From contig LNQR01000035.1 of assembly GCA_001541255.1 (NCBI GenBank), positions 1 to 51,095 on the forward strand: a stretch of 51,095 bases of DNA, given 5' to 3'. Positions 36,571-45,013 of this stretch are shown here, piece by piece. The notes beneath the pieces are model-generated. The model had not been told where the DNA came from and ran no database searches. It saw only the letters and a list, made by a program, of their open reading frames with translations. Positions within the stretch are counted from its first letter, which is position 1. Each line of letters begins with the position of its first letter. The stretch is from Candidatus Magnetominusculus xianensis. GTDB lineage: Bacteria > Nitrospirota > Thermodesulfovibrionia > Thermodesulfovibrionales > Magnetobacteriaceae. The position numbers were made by a program, and so were the translations under genes.

Positions 36571-36834
36571 TTACCCATTATAAATATCCTTCCTGAATCC
36601 AACCCTTAAAACCGTAATTTTGCAGGCTTTGGTATCAAGCTCATATATGACCCTGCACTTACCAATGCGATATCTGAATAAACCTTCAAACGCCCCTCTC
36701 AGTGGAACACCAAATTTTATAGGATTTTGAGAGAGGTAGTTTTCTACCTTGCTGATAACTGCTTCCGCATTCACCCTGCCTATTGCCTCAAGTTCTTCAG
36801 CCGTCCCTTCATCCCACAATACGTTAAAAACCAA
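36571..36834 (-). CDS. RelE/ParE-family toxin
   Basis: An 87-residue RelE/ParE-superfamily toxin. The fold order is visible: an N-terminal helix (EGTAEELEAIGRVNAEAV), GVPLRGAFEGLFRYRIGKCRVIYELD (the beta-hairpin with the conserved Arg and Tyr), and the final ITVLRVGFRKDIYN strand. It overlaps the preceding antitoxin by 11 bases. The GKCRVIYEL core with VLRVGFRKDIY is more like the RelE/StbE subgroup than ParE, so either ribosome-dependent RNA cleavage or gyrase inhibition remains possible. Confidence 0.85.
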   Translation of the reverse strand: MVFNVLWDEGTAEELEAIGRVNAEAVISKVENYLSQNPIKFGVPLRGAFEGLFRYRIGKCRVIYELDTKACKITVLRVGFRKDIYNG

Positions 36835-37003
36835 GCTGTTCTCTTATTTCCTGTGACGTAAGACTTTTTCGTCCCACAGCCTTTGACCTTTCAAGGGCAA
36901 CTGCATAATCCTCAGCGTCAAAGAAAAAATCATTAAGCCTTTCATCGAACTTTCTCTCAATAAGGTCTTCCAGTTGTTCGACTGTCATGTCTTTAAGCAG
37001 CAT
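36824..37003 (-). CDS. Antitoxin partner of the RelE/ParE toxin
   Basis: A 59-residue acidic, helical protein encoded immediately before the toxin and overlapping it by 11 bases. The ATG at 37001-37003 is preceded by GGAGGTG at a five-base distance, which is why it is preferred to the ATG 30 bases upstream. N-terminal VEQLEDLIERKFDERLNDFFF and C-terminal EIREQLGF segments could dimerise and wrap the toxin. No classic ribbon-helix-helix motif is obvious, so the family is not named. Confidence 0.7.
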   Translation of the reverse strand: MLLKDMTVEQLEDLIERKFDERLNDFFFDAEDYAVALERSKAVGRKSLTSQEIREQLGF

Positions 37004-37094
37004 ACTCACCTCCACCACGTCACTTGTACCCATGCTGTGATTTTAATGTAGCAAATAGCGGGATATGGTGTCAAACTGGAAAAGCCTGCCCACC

Positions 37095-39122
37095 TTATTT
37101 CTTAAACGGTCGTATTTCTCTGAGCATCACGCTGAGGCGGTGTGCATGTTCTTTTGTGAATCTCTCATCTTTGTAGTATATCTTCTCGAACTCTGCTATA
37201 AAAATACCAGACTGCCGCCGCAGCCCCTCATCTGTTATGGTCAATACAAATTCCTCAAGGCCATCGGACGGTTTTTTCACGAATCCTAACTTGCTGAGTT
37301 TCCTGAGAAAGCTGCCAAGCAGTCTTTTTTCTTCCGGGGTTTTATTAAAAAAGACGTGCCTGAGCGCGACGATTAATAATATTACTGCCATGACTGCCGC
37401 GGCAGCCGATGCCCCCTGTTTTAAACGGGCCTGGATTTGTGCCAGAGACGCTCTCAAGACAGGTATCCTGGTATTAGTCCTGAGTTTCTTCAGCATCGAC
37501 AACTGTCTGTCAAAGTTGTAGTTTATCACAAATACGCTCCAATAATAGTCAAGTGCATCAAAAGAGGTCTTAAATGCCCTGAGAAAAGAGTCCTTTGATT
37601 CCATATCGAAAGAGAAGGCGGCGGCTGGGGTGGGGTCATAACGTGTCCATTTTCCTCCGTCCTGGCCCTCGCTGCCAACATATGCCTCTACCCAGACGTG
37701 GGCATTTTTTTGCATGACCAGATAGTAGCCCCCGATGGTGTTATACTGCCCGCCCTTGTAGCCTCCGGCTACGTTTGCAGCAATGCCTACAGAGCGAAGC
37801 ATTACGGCCATTGCCGAGGCAAAGTACTCGCAGTTGCCTGACTTTGTCTTAAACAGGAATTCACTCAGCGGCGACTGGGTCACGGGCAGGTTGTCAAGCG
37901 TATAGGAGTAGCTGCCGTCTCTGAGATATGTCAATATTGCATCAACCGTGGCGCCCTGCCGGTCTTTGGTAAGCGACCGGGCAAGCCTTATAATCTCAGA
38001 CGGGATGTTCTTAGGCAGTTTCAGGTATTTTTCTATATCGGGCAGCGGCTCAACCGGGCCGGACTGCCCTTCTTCTATCACTGAGACGGCATCATAGCGC
38101 AGTTTGCTTTTTATTGGTTCTTTTGTAAGATAAATGAAGCCGCCTGGGGAGTGGAGGTTTTTTAGAAATATATGTGTGGGCTTGTCAAGGGCAAAGATGT
38201 ATTTATTTCCGTATGGCTCGAGATATATAGTCTGTGCGATTTGCCTGCCTTTGAGTATCGGTCTGCCTGGTTTGTTCTGTGGGGCAGCAGGGTCTTCCGT
38301 AAGTGATGACTTCCATGATTCACCGTCAAAGACATCAAGCAGCACACCGCGCCAGTAGAGCTGGTCGTCATCCAGTTTTTCCATAGTTGCCCTGAATACC
38401 ACGCTTGAGTCCTGTTGAATTGAGGAGACACCGCCAAGCGTAACGCTGTCAGTAAAGCCCGATCTGCCCTTGCCTGAGCGGTTTAAAAAATTGAAAAACG
38501 GGTAATCCGTTCGCGGCAGGACTAAGAAAATAATCGCGGCCATGGGGATAGCAAAAAGCGGAATCACCATCGTCTTTAAGACAATTTTTATAAACACATC
38601 CTTTTGAATAATGAGTTCAGGGGACTGTGAATAATATGTGAGCAGCACTATGGCCGATGAGATAAGAAAGAAAAATATTATAAAATACAGGAAAAATGAC
38701 AGGTCTATCGACAACAAGGCAGCCCCGGCAAGCAAAAACAGTGAGATAAGAAAAATCTGCATGTAATCCCTGAATCTCCTCTTCTCAAGAAATTTTATCG
38801 ACAGCAGGATTAACAATGCCTCAACTGCCGGTTCCACAAGGTCATCGCCATACATCCGGAACACTGATAAGATTATCACAACAACAGACAACCCATTGAT
38901 AACCCAACGCGGCACATAGCCTTCAAATTGAGCGTCAGCGCTTCTCCTATAATCAAGGTACATGGCAATGACAACCACAAGGAGGAAGAGCGCGCTGTAG
39001 ACATATTCCACATCTGCAGCTACGCTTATAAAACCTGTGAGGGCAATTGCGTAAGCAATTAACTTAACGGCAGTTTCAATTTCTATCGAATGAATTGTTT
39101 TAATAAAATTTGGCAGGTACAC
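37095..39122 (-). CDS. TgpA-like transglutaminase-domain membrane protein (DUF3488)
   Basis: A 675-residue membrane protein. Six to seven hydrophobic segments fill residues 1-200. A periplasmic transglutaminase-like core follows with its triad: Cys in SGNCEYFASAM (about 415), His in NAHVWVEAYV (about 455) and Asp in TRYDPTPA (about 475). A further membrane helix sits near 575, and a soluble C-terminal domain (DUF4129-like) follows. Such proteins usually sit beside a DUF58 protein and MoxR ATPase; neither is here. It starts at a GTG 11 bases after the GGDEF/EAL gene. An upstream ATA in the frame is possible but the GTG suffices. Envelope peptide modification is a guess. Confidence 0.86.
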   Translation of the reverse strand: MYLPNFIKTIHSIEIETAVKLIAYAIALTGFISVAADVEYVYSALFLLVVVIAMYLDYRRSADAQFEGYVPRWVINGLSVVVIILSVFRMYGDDLVEPAVEALLILLSIKFLEKRRFRDYMQIFLISLFLLAGAALLSIDLSFFLYFIIFFFLISSAIVLLTYYSQSPELIIQKDVFIKIVLKTMVIPLFAIPMAAIIFLVLPRTDYPFFNFLNRSGKGRSGFTDSVTLGGVSSIQQDSSVVFRATMEKLDDDQLYWRGVLLDVFDGESWKSSLTEDPAAPQNKPGRPILKGRQIAQTIYLEPYGNKYIFALDKPTHIFLKNLHSPGGFIYLTKEPIKSKLRYDAVSVIEEGQSGPVEPLPDIEKYLKLPKNIPSEIIRLARSLTKDRQGATVDAILTYLRDGSYSYTLDNLPVTQSPLSEFLFKTKSGNCEYFASAMAVMLRSVGIAANVAGGYKGGQYNTIGGYYLVMQKNAHVWVEAYVGSEGQDGGKWTRYDPTPAAAFSFDMESKDSFLRAFKTSFDALDYYWSVFVINYNFDRQLSMLKKLRTNTRIPVLRASLAQIQARLKQGASAAAAVMAVILLIVALRHVFFNKTPEEKRLLGSFLRKLSKLGFVKKPSDGLEEFVLTITDEGLRRQSGIFIAEFEKIYYKDERFTKEHAHRLSVMLREIRPFKK

Positions 39123-39133
39123 TGGTGTGCGTG

Positions 39134-41410
39134 TTATCCAGAGTGAGGGGCGGTGCCGCCTGTCTCTCTTTTGAATATGATGAAATATTGCTCCTCTATC
39201 AACTGTTGAGATATGTCTTCGGCAGAAAGGGGAGAGCTAAACAGGTTTCCTTGTGCCTCATCGCACTTCAGCGAACGGAGGAACTCAAGCTGTTCGACGG
39301 TCTCTACACCTTCGGCAGTAACCGTCATGTTCAGCGTATGTGCCAGCGCAATAATTGCCTTTGCTATGGCTGCATAGTCCATGTCTGTTGTAACATTTTT
39401 TATGAACTGCCTGTCGATTTTCAACGAATCTATAGGGAATCGCTTTAGGTGGCTCAGAGAGGAGTAGCCGGTTCCAAAGTCATCGATAGTGATATAGAGA
39501 CCGATTGCCTTTAAGTCTTTGATAATACCGATAGACTGCTCCACGTCCTGCATTATTGTGCCTTCTGTCAGCTCAAGCTCAAGGCTGTTGGGGACTAGGT
39601 CGGTCTCATCGAGGGTTTGCTTAATAATGCCGGTCAGATTTTCCTGTTTAAACTGACGGGTGTGGATTTTTACGGCGATATGCACATGCTGAAATCCCTG
39701 TGCTTGCCACTGGCTGCCTTGTGCGCAAACACAGCGTAAAAACCACTGGCCTATTGGTATGATAAGGCCGCTTTCTTCGGCGACAGAGACGATTTCCCTT
39801 TGGCTGACATCCTCCACTGCGGTGATTTCCCAGTGCAGCAGTGCCTCAAGTCCAATAATCATACCTGTGTTTATATCGAGCTGCGGCTGGTATGTAATCT
39901 TAAAAAGCTGTTTTTCAAGATTCTTACGAAGGTTGTTCTCAATCTTAAGACGCTTGACCGCCCGCGTATTCATGCCCGCAGAGTAAAACTGGAAACCATT
40001 TCTTCCCCGTTCTTTTACCTGATACATGGCTATGTCGGCATTTTTCAGCAGAACGTCGGCATCAGCGGCATCATTGGGAAAGATACTGACTCCGATACTC
40101 ACGCCAACTGAACACTCATGACCGTTGAGGTGAAACGGCTTCGATATGGCGTCGATTATTTTATTCGCCACGCTGACCGCATACTTATCCCTCGCTATGT
40201 TGCTTAGGATAATGGTGAACTCATCGCCGCCCATGCGGGCTACCGTGTCAGACTTGCGTACATTGCTGAGAAGTCGCTGCGAGGCCTCTACTAGCAGCAA
40301 ATCCCCTATATTATGTCCTAGTGTGTCATTTATCAGCTTAAAATTATCGAGGTCAAGAAATAGCACCGCCATCAGGCGTGAATTTCTCATTGCCTGCTCT
40401 ATGGCCTGGTTCAGGCGGTCGTTAAACAGTATCCTGTTTGGCAGGCCGGTCAACGCATCATAGTGTGCTAGGGTCTTAAGCATCTGCTCGTTTTTACCTC
40501 TTGTAATGGCGTTGGCAAATATCTCACTTATCATTTTTACTAACAGGATATCCTCAGCGCTCCAGTGCCTTTCGGACATGATAGTAGAAAAGGCAAGAAA
40601 TCCTCCAGCTAAGGACATGGGGGCAACTATCATCGACTTCAGGCCTTCGCTCGACAAAATTGACCGCTCAGGCTCAGGTACAGTGTCCAGCGTGTTTATG
40701 CAGAGAACCTCTCCCTTGCCAATCATTTCCCTAAACCATGACATTGAGTTGGATGTGAATAATTGTAGTTTGTTGTCCTCTCTGAGTTCAAGCAACTGTG
40801 TGTTGCATTTCCCCGAAGTGTTCGGAAGCTGGTGTGGGCTCCACAGGAACAGCTCATCTGGAACACCTTCGTCTGAGTTAAGCACTGCGCAGCTGTTGTC
40901 AACCCCCAGGACGATTCCAACACGCTCAAGGGCATTTCTGATCTCTGACTTTACTTCGCTTGCTGCTATGTTTATAAAACTCGTCGATATAGATGCGATA
41001 AGTTTATCTATCTGGACGCGGTACTGAAGGGATTCCGCCGAGAGCCTGCGTTGGGTTACATCGCGGGCTGCCATTGCATAGCCTATCAGGGTGTGTTCTA
41101 TACTCCATATGGCTGATACCCTGGCTTCTATATACTGCTGTTCGCCTCCTGAGTTGCTGTTCATAAAAGTGAAGACATGTTCGCCGTCTCTTCTGAGTAT
41201 TTCCATTGCTGCGTCAAAGCGCTCCGCAGCGACATTCCCTATCATATGAACTAATGCCACAGACTTGCCTATGACATCTGCGGCATTGCAGCCTAGCATC
41301 TTCTCTGCCGCTGGATTGACGTATCTGACAATTAAATCCAGATCGGCTGCCGCTATGGCCATGTCCATAGAGGAACGAAGTATGCCGTCAAGCAGGAGCG
41401 CTGTGTCCAC
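39134..41410 (-). CDS. PAS-GAF-GGDEF-EAL cyclic di-GMP signalling protein
   Basis: A 758-residue cytoplasmic regulator of cyclic di-GMP. A PAS domain (about 5-125, VRYVNPAAEKMLG) comes first, then a GAF domain (about 135-300), GGDEF (about 315-480, with intact RMGGDEFTIIL and the FLDLDNFKLINDTLGH segment) and EAL (about 495-745, with GLEALLHW, TEGTIMQDVE, DDFGTGYSSL and EGVET). Both catalytic sets look intact, so cyclase and phosphodiesterase activities could both exist. It starts at a GTG two bases after acs, with GGAAGA upstream, and is followed after 11 bases by the TgpA-like gene. Confidence 0.92.
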   Translation of the reverse strand: MDTALLLDGILRSSMDMAIAAADLDLIVRYVNPAAEKMLGCNAADVIGKSVALVHMIGNVAAERFDAAMEILRRDGEHVFTFMNSNSGGEQQYIEARVSAIWSIEHTLIGYAMAARDVTQRRLSAESLQYRVQIDKLIASISTSFINIAASEVKSEIRNALERVGIVLGVDNSCAVLNSDEGVPDELFLWSPHQLPNTSGKCNTQLLELREDNKLQLFTSNSMSWFREMIGKGEVLCINTLDTVPEPERSILSSEGLKSMIVAPMSLAGGFLAFSTIMSERHWSAEDILLVKMISEIFANAITRGKNEQMLKTLAHYDALTGLPNRILFNDRLNQAIEQAMRNSRLMAVLFLDLDNFKLINDTLGHNIGDLLLVEASQRLLSNVRKSDTVARMGGDEFTIILSNIARDKYAVSVANKIIDAISKPFHLNGHECSVGVSIGVSIFPNDAADADVLLKNADIAMYQVKERGRNGFQFYSAGMNTRAVKRLKIENNLRKNLEKQLFKITYQPQLDINTGMIIGLEALLHWEITAVEDVSQREIVSVAEESGLIIPIGQWFLRCVCAQGSQWQAQGFQHVHIAVKIHTRQFKQENLTGIIKQTLDETDLVPNSLELELTEGTIMQDVEQSIGIIKDLKAIGLYITIDDFGTGYSSLSHLKRFPIDSLKIDRQFIKNVTTDMDYAAIAKAIIALAHTLNMTVTAEGVETVEQLEFLRSLKCDEAQGNLFSSPLSAEDISQQLIEEQYFIIFKRETGGTAPHSG

Positions 41411-41412
41411 TG

Positions 41413-43401
41413 CTACTGTCTTCCATTGACGAGGTCTGTCACAACCAGCGGGTCTGCCAGTGTGCTTGTGTCACCGAGGTTGTCAACATCTCCTTTGGCG
41501 ATATTTCTAAGTATCCGGCGCATAATTTTACCGCTTCTGGTCTTTGGCAGCGCCGGGGAGAACTGTAATTTATCAGGCGTTGCAATTGCCCCGATTACTG
41601 CCCTTACGTGGTCGATGAGTTTTTTCTTTAACTCACCCGAGTGCGTATAGCCCTCTTTTAATGTAACATACACATACAGCCCCTCACCCTTAATATCGTG
41701 AGGAAACCCTACTACAGCCGCCTCGGCAACTGATTCATGGCTTACAAGGGCGGATTCCACCTCGGCAGTGCCAAGCCTGTGACCGGAGATATTTATTACG
41801 TCATCTATTCTGCCCATCAGCCAGTAGTCGCCGCCTTCGTCAACTCTGGCGCCGTCTCCGCTGAAATATACACCGGGGAAGCGGGAGAAATAGACCTCCT
41901 TGATTCGCTTGTTCTCAGGGTCGCCGTATGTCCCCCTGAGCATTCCTGGCCACGGTTTTGTTATAGTGAGATAACCGCCTTCGTTTGCTTTTGCAGGTGT
42001 GCCGTCTTCTTTTAATACAGCGGGGACTATGCCGGGAAACGGCCTGCACGCCGAGCCGGGTTTTAGGGTCATAGCGCCTGGAAGCGGGGTTATCAGGATG
42101 CCTCCTGTCTCAGTCTGCCACCATGTATCAGCTATCGGCAGCCTCCCCCCTCCAACCGTGTTGTAGTACCACATCCATGCCTCCGGATTTATTGGCTCAC
42201 CAACTGAGGCGATGAGCCTCAGAGACGACAAATCATGCCGCTTAACCCAGTGGTCTCCCTCTTTCATAAGCGCCCTGATGGCCGTAGGGGCGGTGTAAAA
42301 TATATTCACGCCGTGCTTTTCTACAATACTCCACAGCCGTCCGGGGTCAGGGTACGTGGGGATTCCCTCAAAGACAATCGCCGTAGCGCCGTTACTCAGC
42401 GGGCCATATACGATGTAACTATGTCCGGTTATCCAGCCTATGTCTGCCGTACAAAAGTACACGTCCTCGTCTCTGTAGTCAAATATCCATTTAAACGTAG
42501 CGTTTGTATAAAGCATATAGCCGCCTGTTGTATGCAGCACCCCTTTAGGCTTTCCAGTTGAGCCGGAGGTGTAGAGTATAAACAGCGGGTCTTCGGCGTC
42601 CATCCACTCCGGCTCGCAGTAGGACTTAATGTCCGAGGCGTTTATCTCGTCATGCCACCAAAAATCCCGTCCGGCTGTGGCTGCTACTGCCTCAAGGGAG
42701 GCGGTTTGGTCTTTGACAACTATCATTTTTTCAACAGAGGGACAGTGAACAACGGCCTCGTCCGCACTTGCTTTAAGAGGAATAAACTTGCTGCCTCTGG
42801 CGCCGTAGTCTGCCGTTATCACCAATTTGGACTGGCAGTCCTGTATCCTGTCTTTTAAGGCCTGGGCGCTGAAACCACCAAACACGACGCTGTGAATTGC
42901 CCCAACCCTTGCACATGCCAAGAGCGATATAACCGTCTCAGGGAGCATTGGCAGGTATATTGTCACCCGGTCGCCCTTTTTAATTCCATGCTTTTTCAGT
43001 ACATTGGCAAATCTGTTGACCTCATAGTAGAGCTGCTGATATGTGTATGTCTTGTGGGTAAGTCCATTGTTGGACTCCCAGATAATCGCGGCCTTGTTCC
43101 TTGCCGGGGTCTTTATGAACCTGTCAAGGCAGTTGTATGAGGCGTTTAGCTTGCCTCCTTCAAACCATTTGACATATGGCTTGTTGAAATCATAATCAAG
43201 TATTTTATCCCATTTTTTATACCAGTGAAGATTTTTATCGGCCATGCCGGACCAGAACCCCTCAGGGTCTTTTATAGACTGCTCATATATCTTCATGTAC
43301 TCAGCCATGCTTTTGATATGGGCCTTTTCGGAAAACTCCTTCGATGGTGGAAATAATCTATTCTCGTCCATTAGTACATCAATATTTCCAGCTCCCGACA
43401 T
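41413..43401 (-). CDS. acs: Acetyl-CoA synthetase
   Basis: Activates acetate to acetyl-CoA with ATP. The 662-residue protein has the AMP-forming adenylate loop [20 protein letters not shown] (about 277), [11 protein letters not shown] (about 420), [20 protein letters not shown], and the regulatory lysine motif [13 protein letters not shown] near the end, the site usually acetylated by Pat. AGGAGG lies seven bases before the ATG. A TATAAT on the minus strand at 43419-43424 may be its -10 box. Two bases separate it from the cyclic di-GMP gene. Confidence 0.96.
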   Translation of the reverse strand: MSGAGNIDVLMDENRLFPPSKEFSEKAHIKSMAEYMKIYEQSIKDPEGFWSGMADKNLHWYKKWDKILDYDFNKPYVKWFEGGKLNASYNCLDRFIKTPARNKAAIIWESNNGLTHKTYTYQQLYYEVNRFANVLKKHGIKKGDRVTIYLPMLPETVISLLACARVGAIHSVVFGGFSAQALKDRIQDCQSKLVITADYGARGSKFIPLKASADEAVVHCPSVEKMIVVKDQTASLEAVAATAGRDFWWHDEINASDIKSYCEPEWMDAEDPLFILYTSGSTGKPKGVLHTTGGYMLYTNATFKWIFDYRDEDVYFCTADIGWITGHSYIVYGPLSNGATAIVFEGIPTYPDPGRLWSIVEKHGVNIFYTAPTAIRALMKEGDHWVKRHDLSSLRLIASVGEPINPEAWMWYYNTVGGGRLPIADTWWQTETGGILITPLPGAMTLKPGSACRPFPGIVPAVLKEDGTPAKANEGGYLTITKPWPGMLRGTYGDPENKRIKEVYFSRFPGVYFSGDGARVDEGGDYWLMGRIDDVINISGHRLGTAEVESALVSHESVAEAAVVGFPHDIKGEGLYVYVTLKEGYTHSGELKKKLIDHVRAVIGAIATPDKLQFSPALPKTRSGKIMRRILRNIAKGDVDNLGDTSTLADPLVVTDLVNGRQ

Positions 43402-43554
43402 TTAATGCCTCCTCTTAGATTATAATCTGTATAGCAACAAATACGGTTATCTCTGCTTACCATATCATAAAATTAAGTTTGCATATTTTTCAATATACCA
43501 TATCAGGATACCATAAGGCCGTGCGGCGGACTTCAGAGGATTGTGTGAATAAAG

Positions 43555-44064
43555 TCACGTAGCGTGGTTTTTTAAAATCCACTCGTAAGCCGCGTTGATT
43601 TGTTTTATTTTTTTATTTTTTTGCTCCATCGATGCCTCGGTCGAGTCAGCAGCGTGTTTATCGGGGTGGTATGCCTCCTGAAGTTTTAGATATACCCGTT
43701 TAATCTTATCTATTGAGTCATTTTTGTGTACGCCAAGTATCGTATATGGGTCGTCTGCCTCAGCAGAAGGCTGATTACAGCCGCTGTCCTGGTGCTCGAA
43801 GCTGCGGGGGTTCAGGGCAGACAGTTTAAGTCTTGCGATGTCGTAAAGAATCATTACAGCAATGCCCGGAATAAACAGCCTTGCCTGCCATCTGGTTATT
43901 AACAAGATTACGCCAAAGGTGATTAAATAGGTTAATACAATGTCGTTGATTGCATTGGTGATTGTGCGGGCGCCGCCCTTTATTATATTTAGCCTGACCA
44001 GGACTAGCCTGACAAGCCTGCCGATTAATAAGGCAGCTAATAAACCGCTGACAATTAATGCCAT
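43555..44064 (-). CDS. Membrane-anchored J-domain protein
   Basis: About 169 residues with one to three hydrophobic segments at the N-terminus (ALIVSGLLAALLIGRLVRLVL; VLTYLITFGVILLI) and a C-terminal J domain (about 105-165) holding the HPD motif in LQEAYHPDKHAAD, which stimulates Hsp70 ATPase. The layout resembles the DjlA type. The ATG at 44062-44064 is chosen because GGAGG lies four bases upstream; an ATG 24 bases earlier has only a weak site. It is a lone gene upstream of acs, with a 153-base gap. Confidence 0.82.
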   Translation of the reverse strand: MALIVSGLLAALLIGRLVRLVLVRLNIIKGGARTITNAINDIVLTYLITFGVILLITRWQARLFIPGIAVMILYDIARLKLSALNPRSFEHQDSGCNQPSAEADDPYTILGVHKNDSIDKIKRVYLKLQEAYHPDKHAADSTEASMEQKNKKIKQINAAYEWILKNHAT

Positions 44065-44215
44065 TTTACCTCCTGCCCCCCTTGCCATCTCTGATAGCTC
44101 TAAGAACAGCGTATATTTTACATCATCATCTGGCAGGAATGTAAGATAGCAGCGCTATATATTTTTTTTCATCAGGAATAACTGTTAAACTTGAAACATA
44201 TCGGCGCACTATGTT

Positions 44216-45013
44216 ATGTTTACTACTGCGATGTTTAATCAGCGATGTAAATCTGGCACGGCGGGGACGCTGCTTTTAAGGCTTGTTGCCGTTATGGTGT
44301 TGTTTTCCTTCGGATGTGCCACTGCCGGTGTAAACAATCCAATACCAGTAACTCAGGAAAAACCCCTGCCCTCCGGCGACCCAAGTTTTGCCCTTGGCTC
44401 AGGTGATGTTATTACGGTAAAGGTATTCAGGCACGACGACCTTACGTTGACCAGTATGAAGGTCAGAATGGACGGCACAATATCTGTCCCCCTGATAGGT
44501 GAGTTTAAGGTAACTGATATGCCGGTTAAGGATGCCGAGAAAAAACTTGAGGAGAAGTTGGCATATTATATAGTCAATCCAAAGGTCAGCATAAACGCCG
44601 TTACGATATCGAGCAAGAAGATATTTGTCCTCGGTGAGGTTACAAATCAAACCGTCATCACTATGGAAGAGCCTATGACCTTGCTTCAGGCAATCGCAAA
44701 AGCGGGCGGTGTTACGGGAAGCGCCAAGACATCTGAGGTATCGCTTATACGAGGCGCTCAGGTCTATACCGTTGACTTAAACAGGGCGCTTAAGGGCGAC
44801 CAGTCCCAAAATATTAATTTAATGGCTGGAGACGCGGTGTATGTCCGCCCCACTGTGATTGCCACGCTTGGCAGTTACTTCTCCGCAATTGGTACTATAA
44901 TGGGATTTCTAATCTCTATCGAAAGCGGCATAATACTGACTCAACAGGTCTCTGATATATTCAAAAACAAGACTACAACCAATACTCCATCTCTGTCAAT
45001 TCCGACCAAGTAA
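44216..45013 (+). CDS. Polysaccharide export outer-membrane protein (Wza/BexD-like)
   Basis: A 265-residue exporter of capsular or exopolysaccharide. An N-terminal signal ends near Cys34 (VLFSFGCATAG), which resembles a lipobox but lacks the usual Leu/Val at -3. Poly_export and SLBB-type segments follow: YFALGSGDVITVKVFRHDDL, VPLIGEFKVTDMPVKDAEKKLEEKL, FVLGEVTNQ. A hydrophobic C-terminal helix (IGTIMGFLISIESGIILT) follows, typical of the Wza pore. The gene may start at 44231 instead. It overlaps the following oxidoreductase by one base (TAATG), an unexpected partner. Confidence 0.9.
   Translation: MFTTAMFNQRCKSGTAGTLLLRLVAVMVLFSFGCATAGVNNPIPVTQEKPLPSGDPSFALGSGDVITVKVFRHDDLTLTSMKVRMDGTISVPLIGEFKVTDMPVKDAEKKLEEKLAYYIVNPKVSINAVTISSKKIFVLGEVTNQTVITMEEPMTLLQAIAKAGGVTGSAKTSEVSLIRGAQVYTVDLNRALKGDQSQNINLMAGDAVYVRPTVIATLGSYFSAIGTIMGFLISIESGIILTQQVSDIFKNKTTTNTPSLSIPTK

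Noticed and set aside
43419..43424. TATAAT on the minus strand as an acs promoter
   Set aside because: The hexamer is perfect but the position 17-18 bases upstream has no acceptable -35, so only a hint is given in the acs entry.
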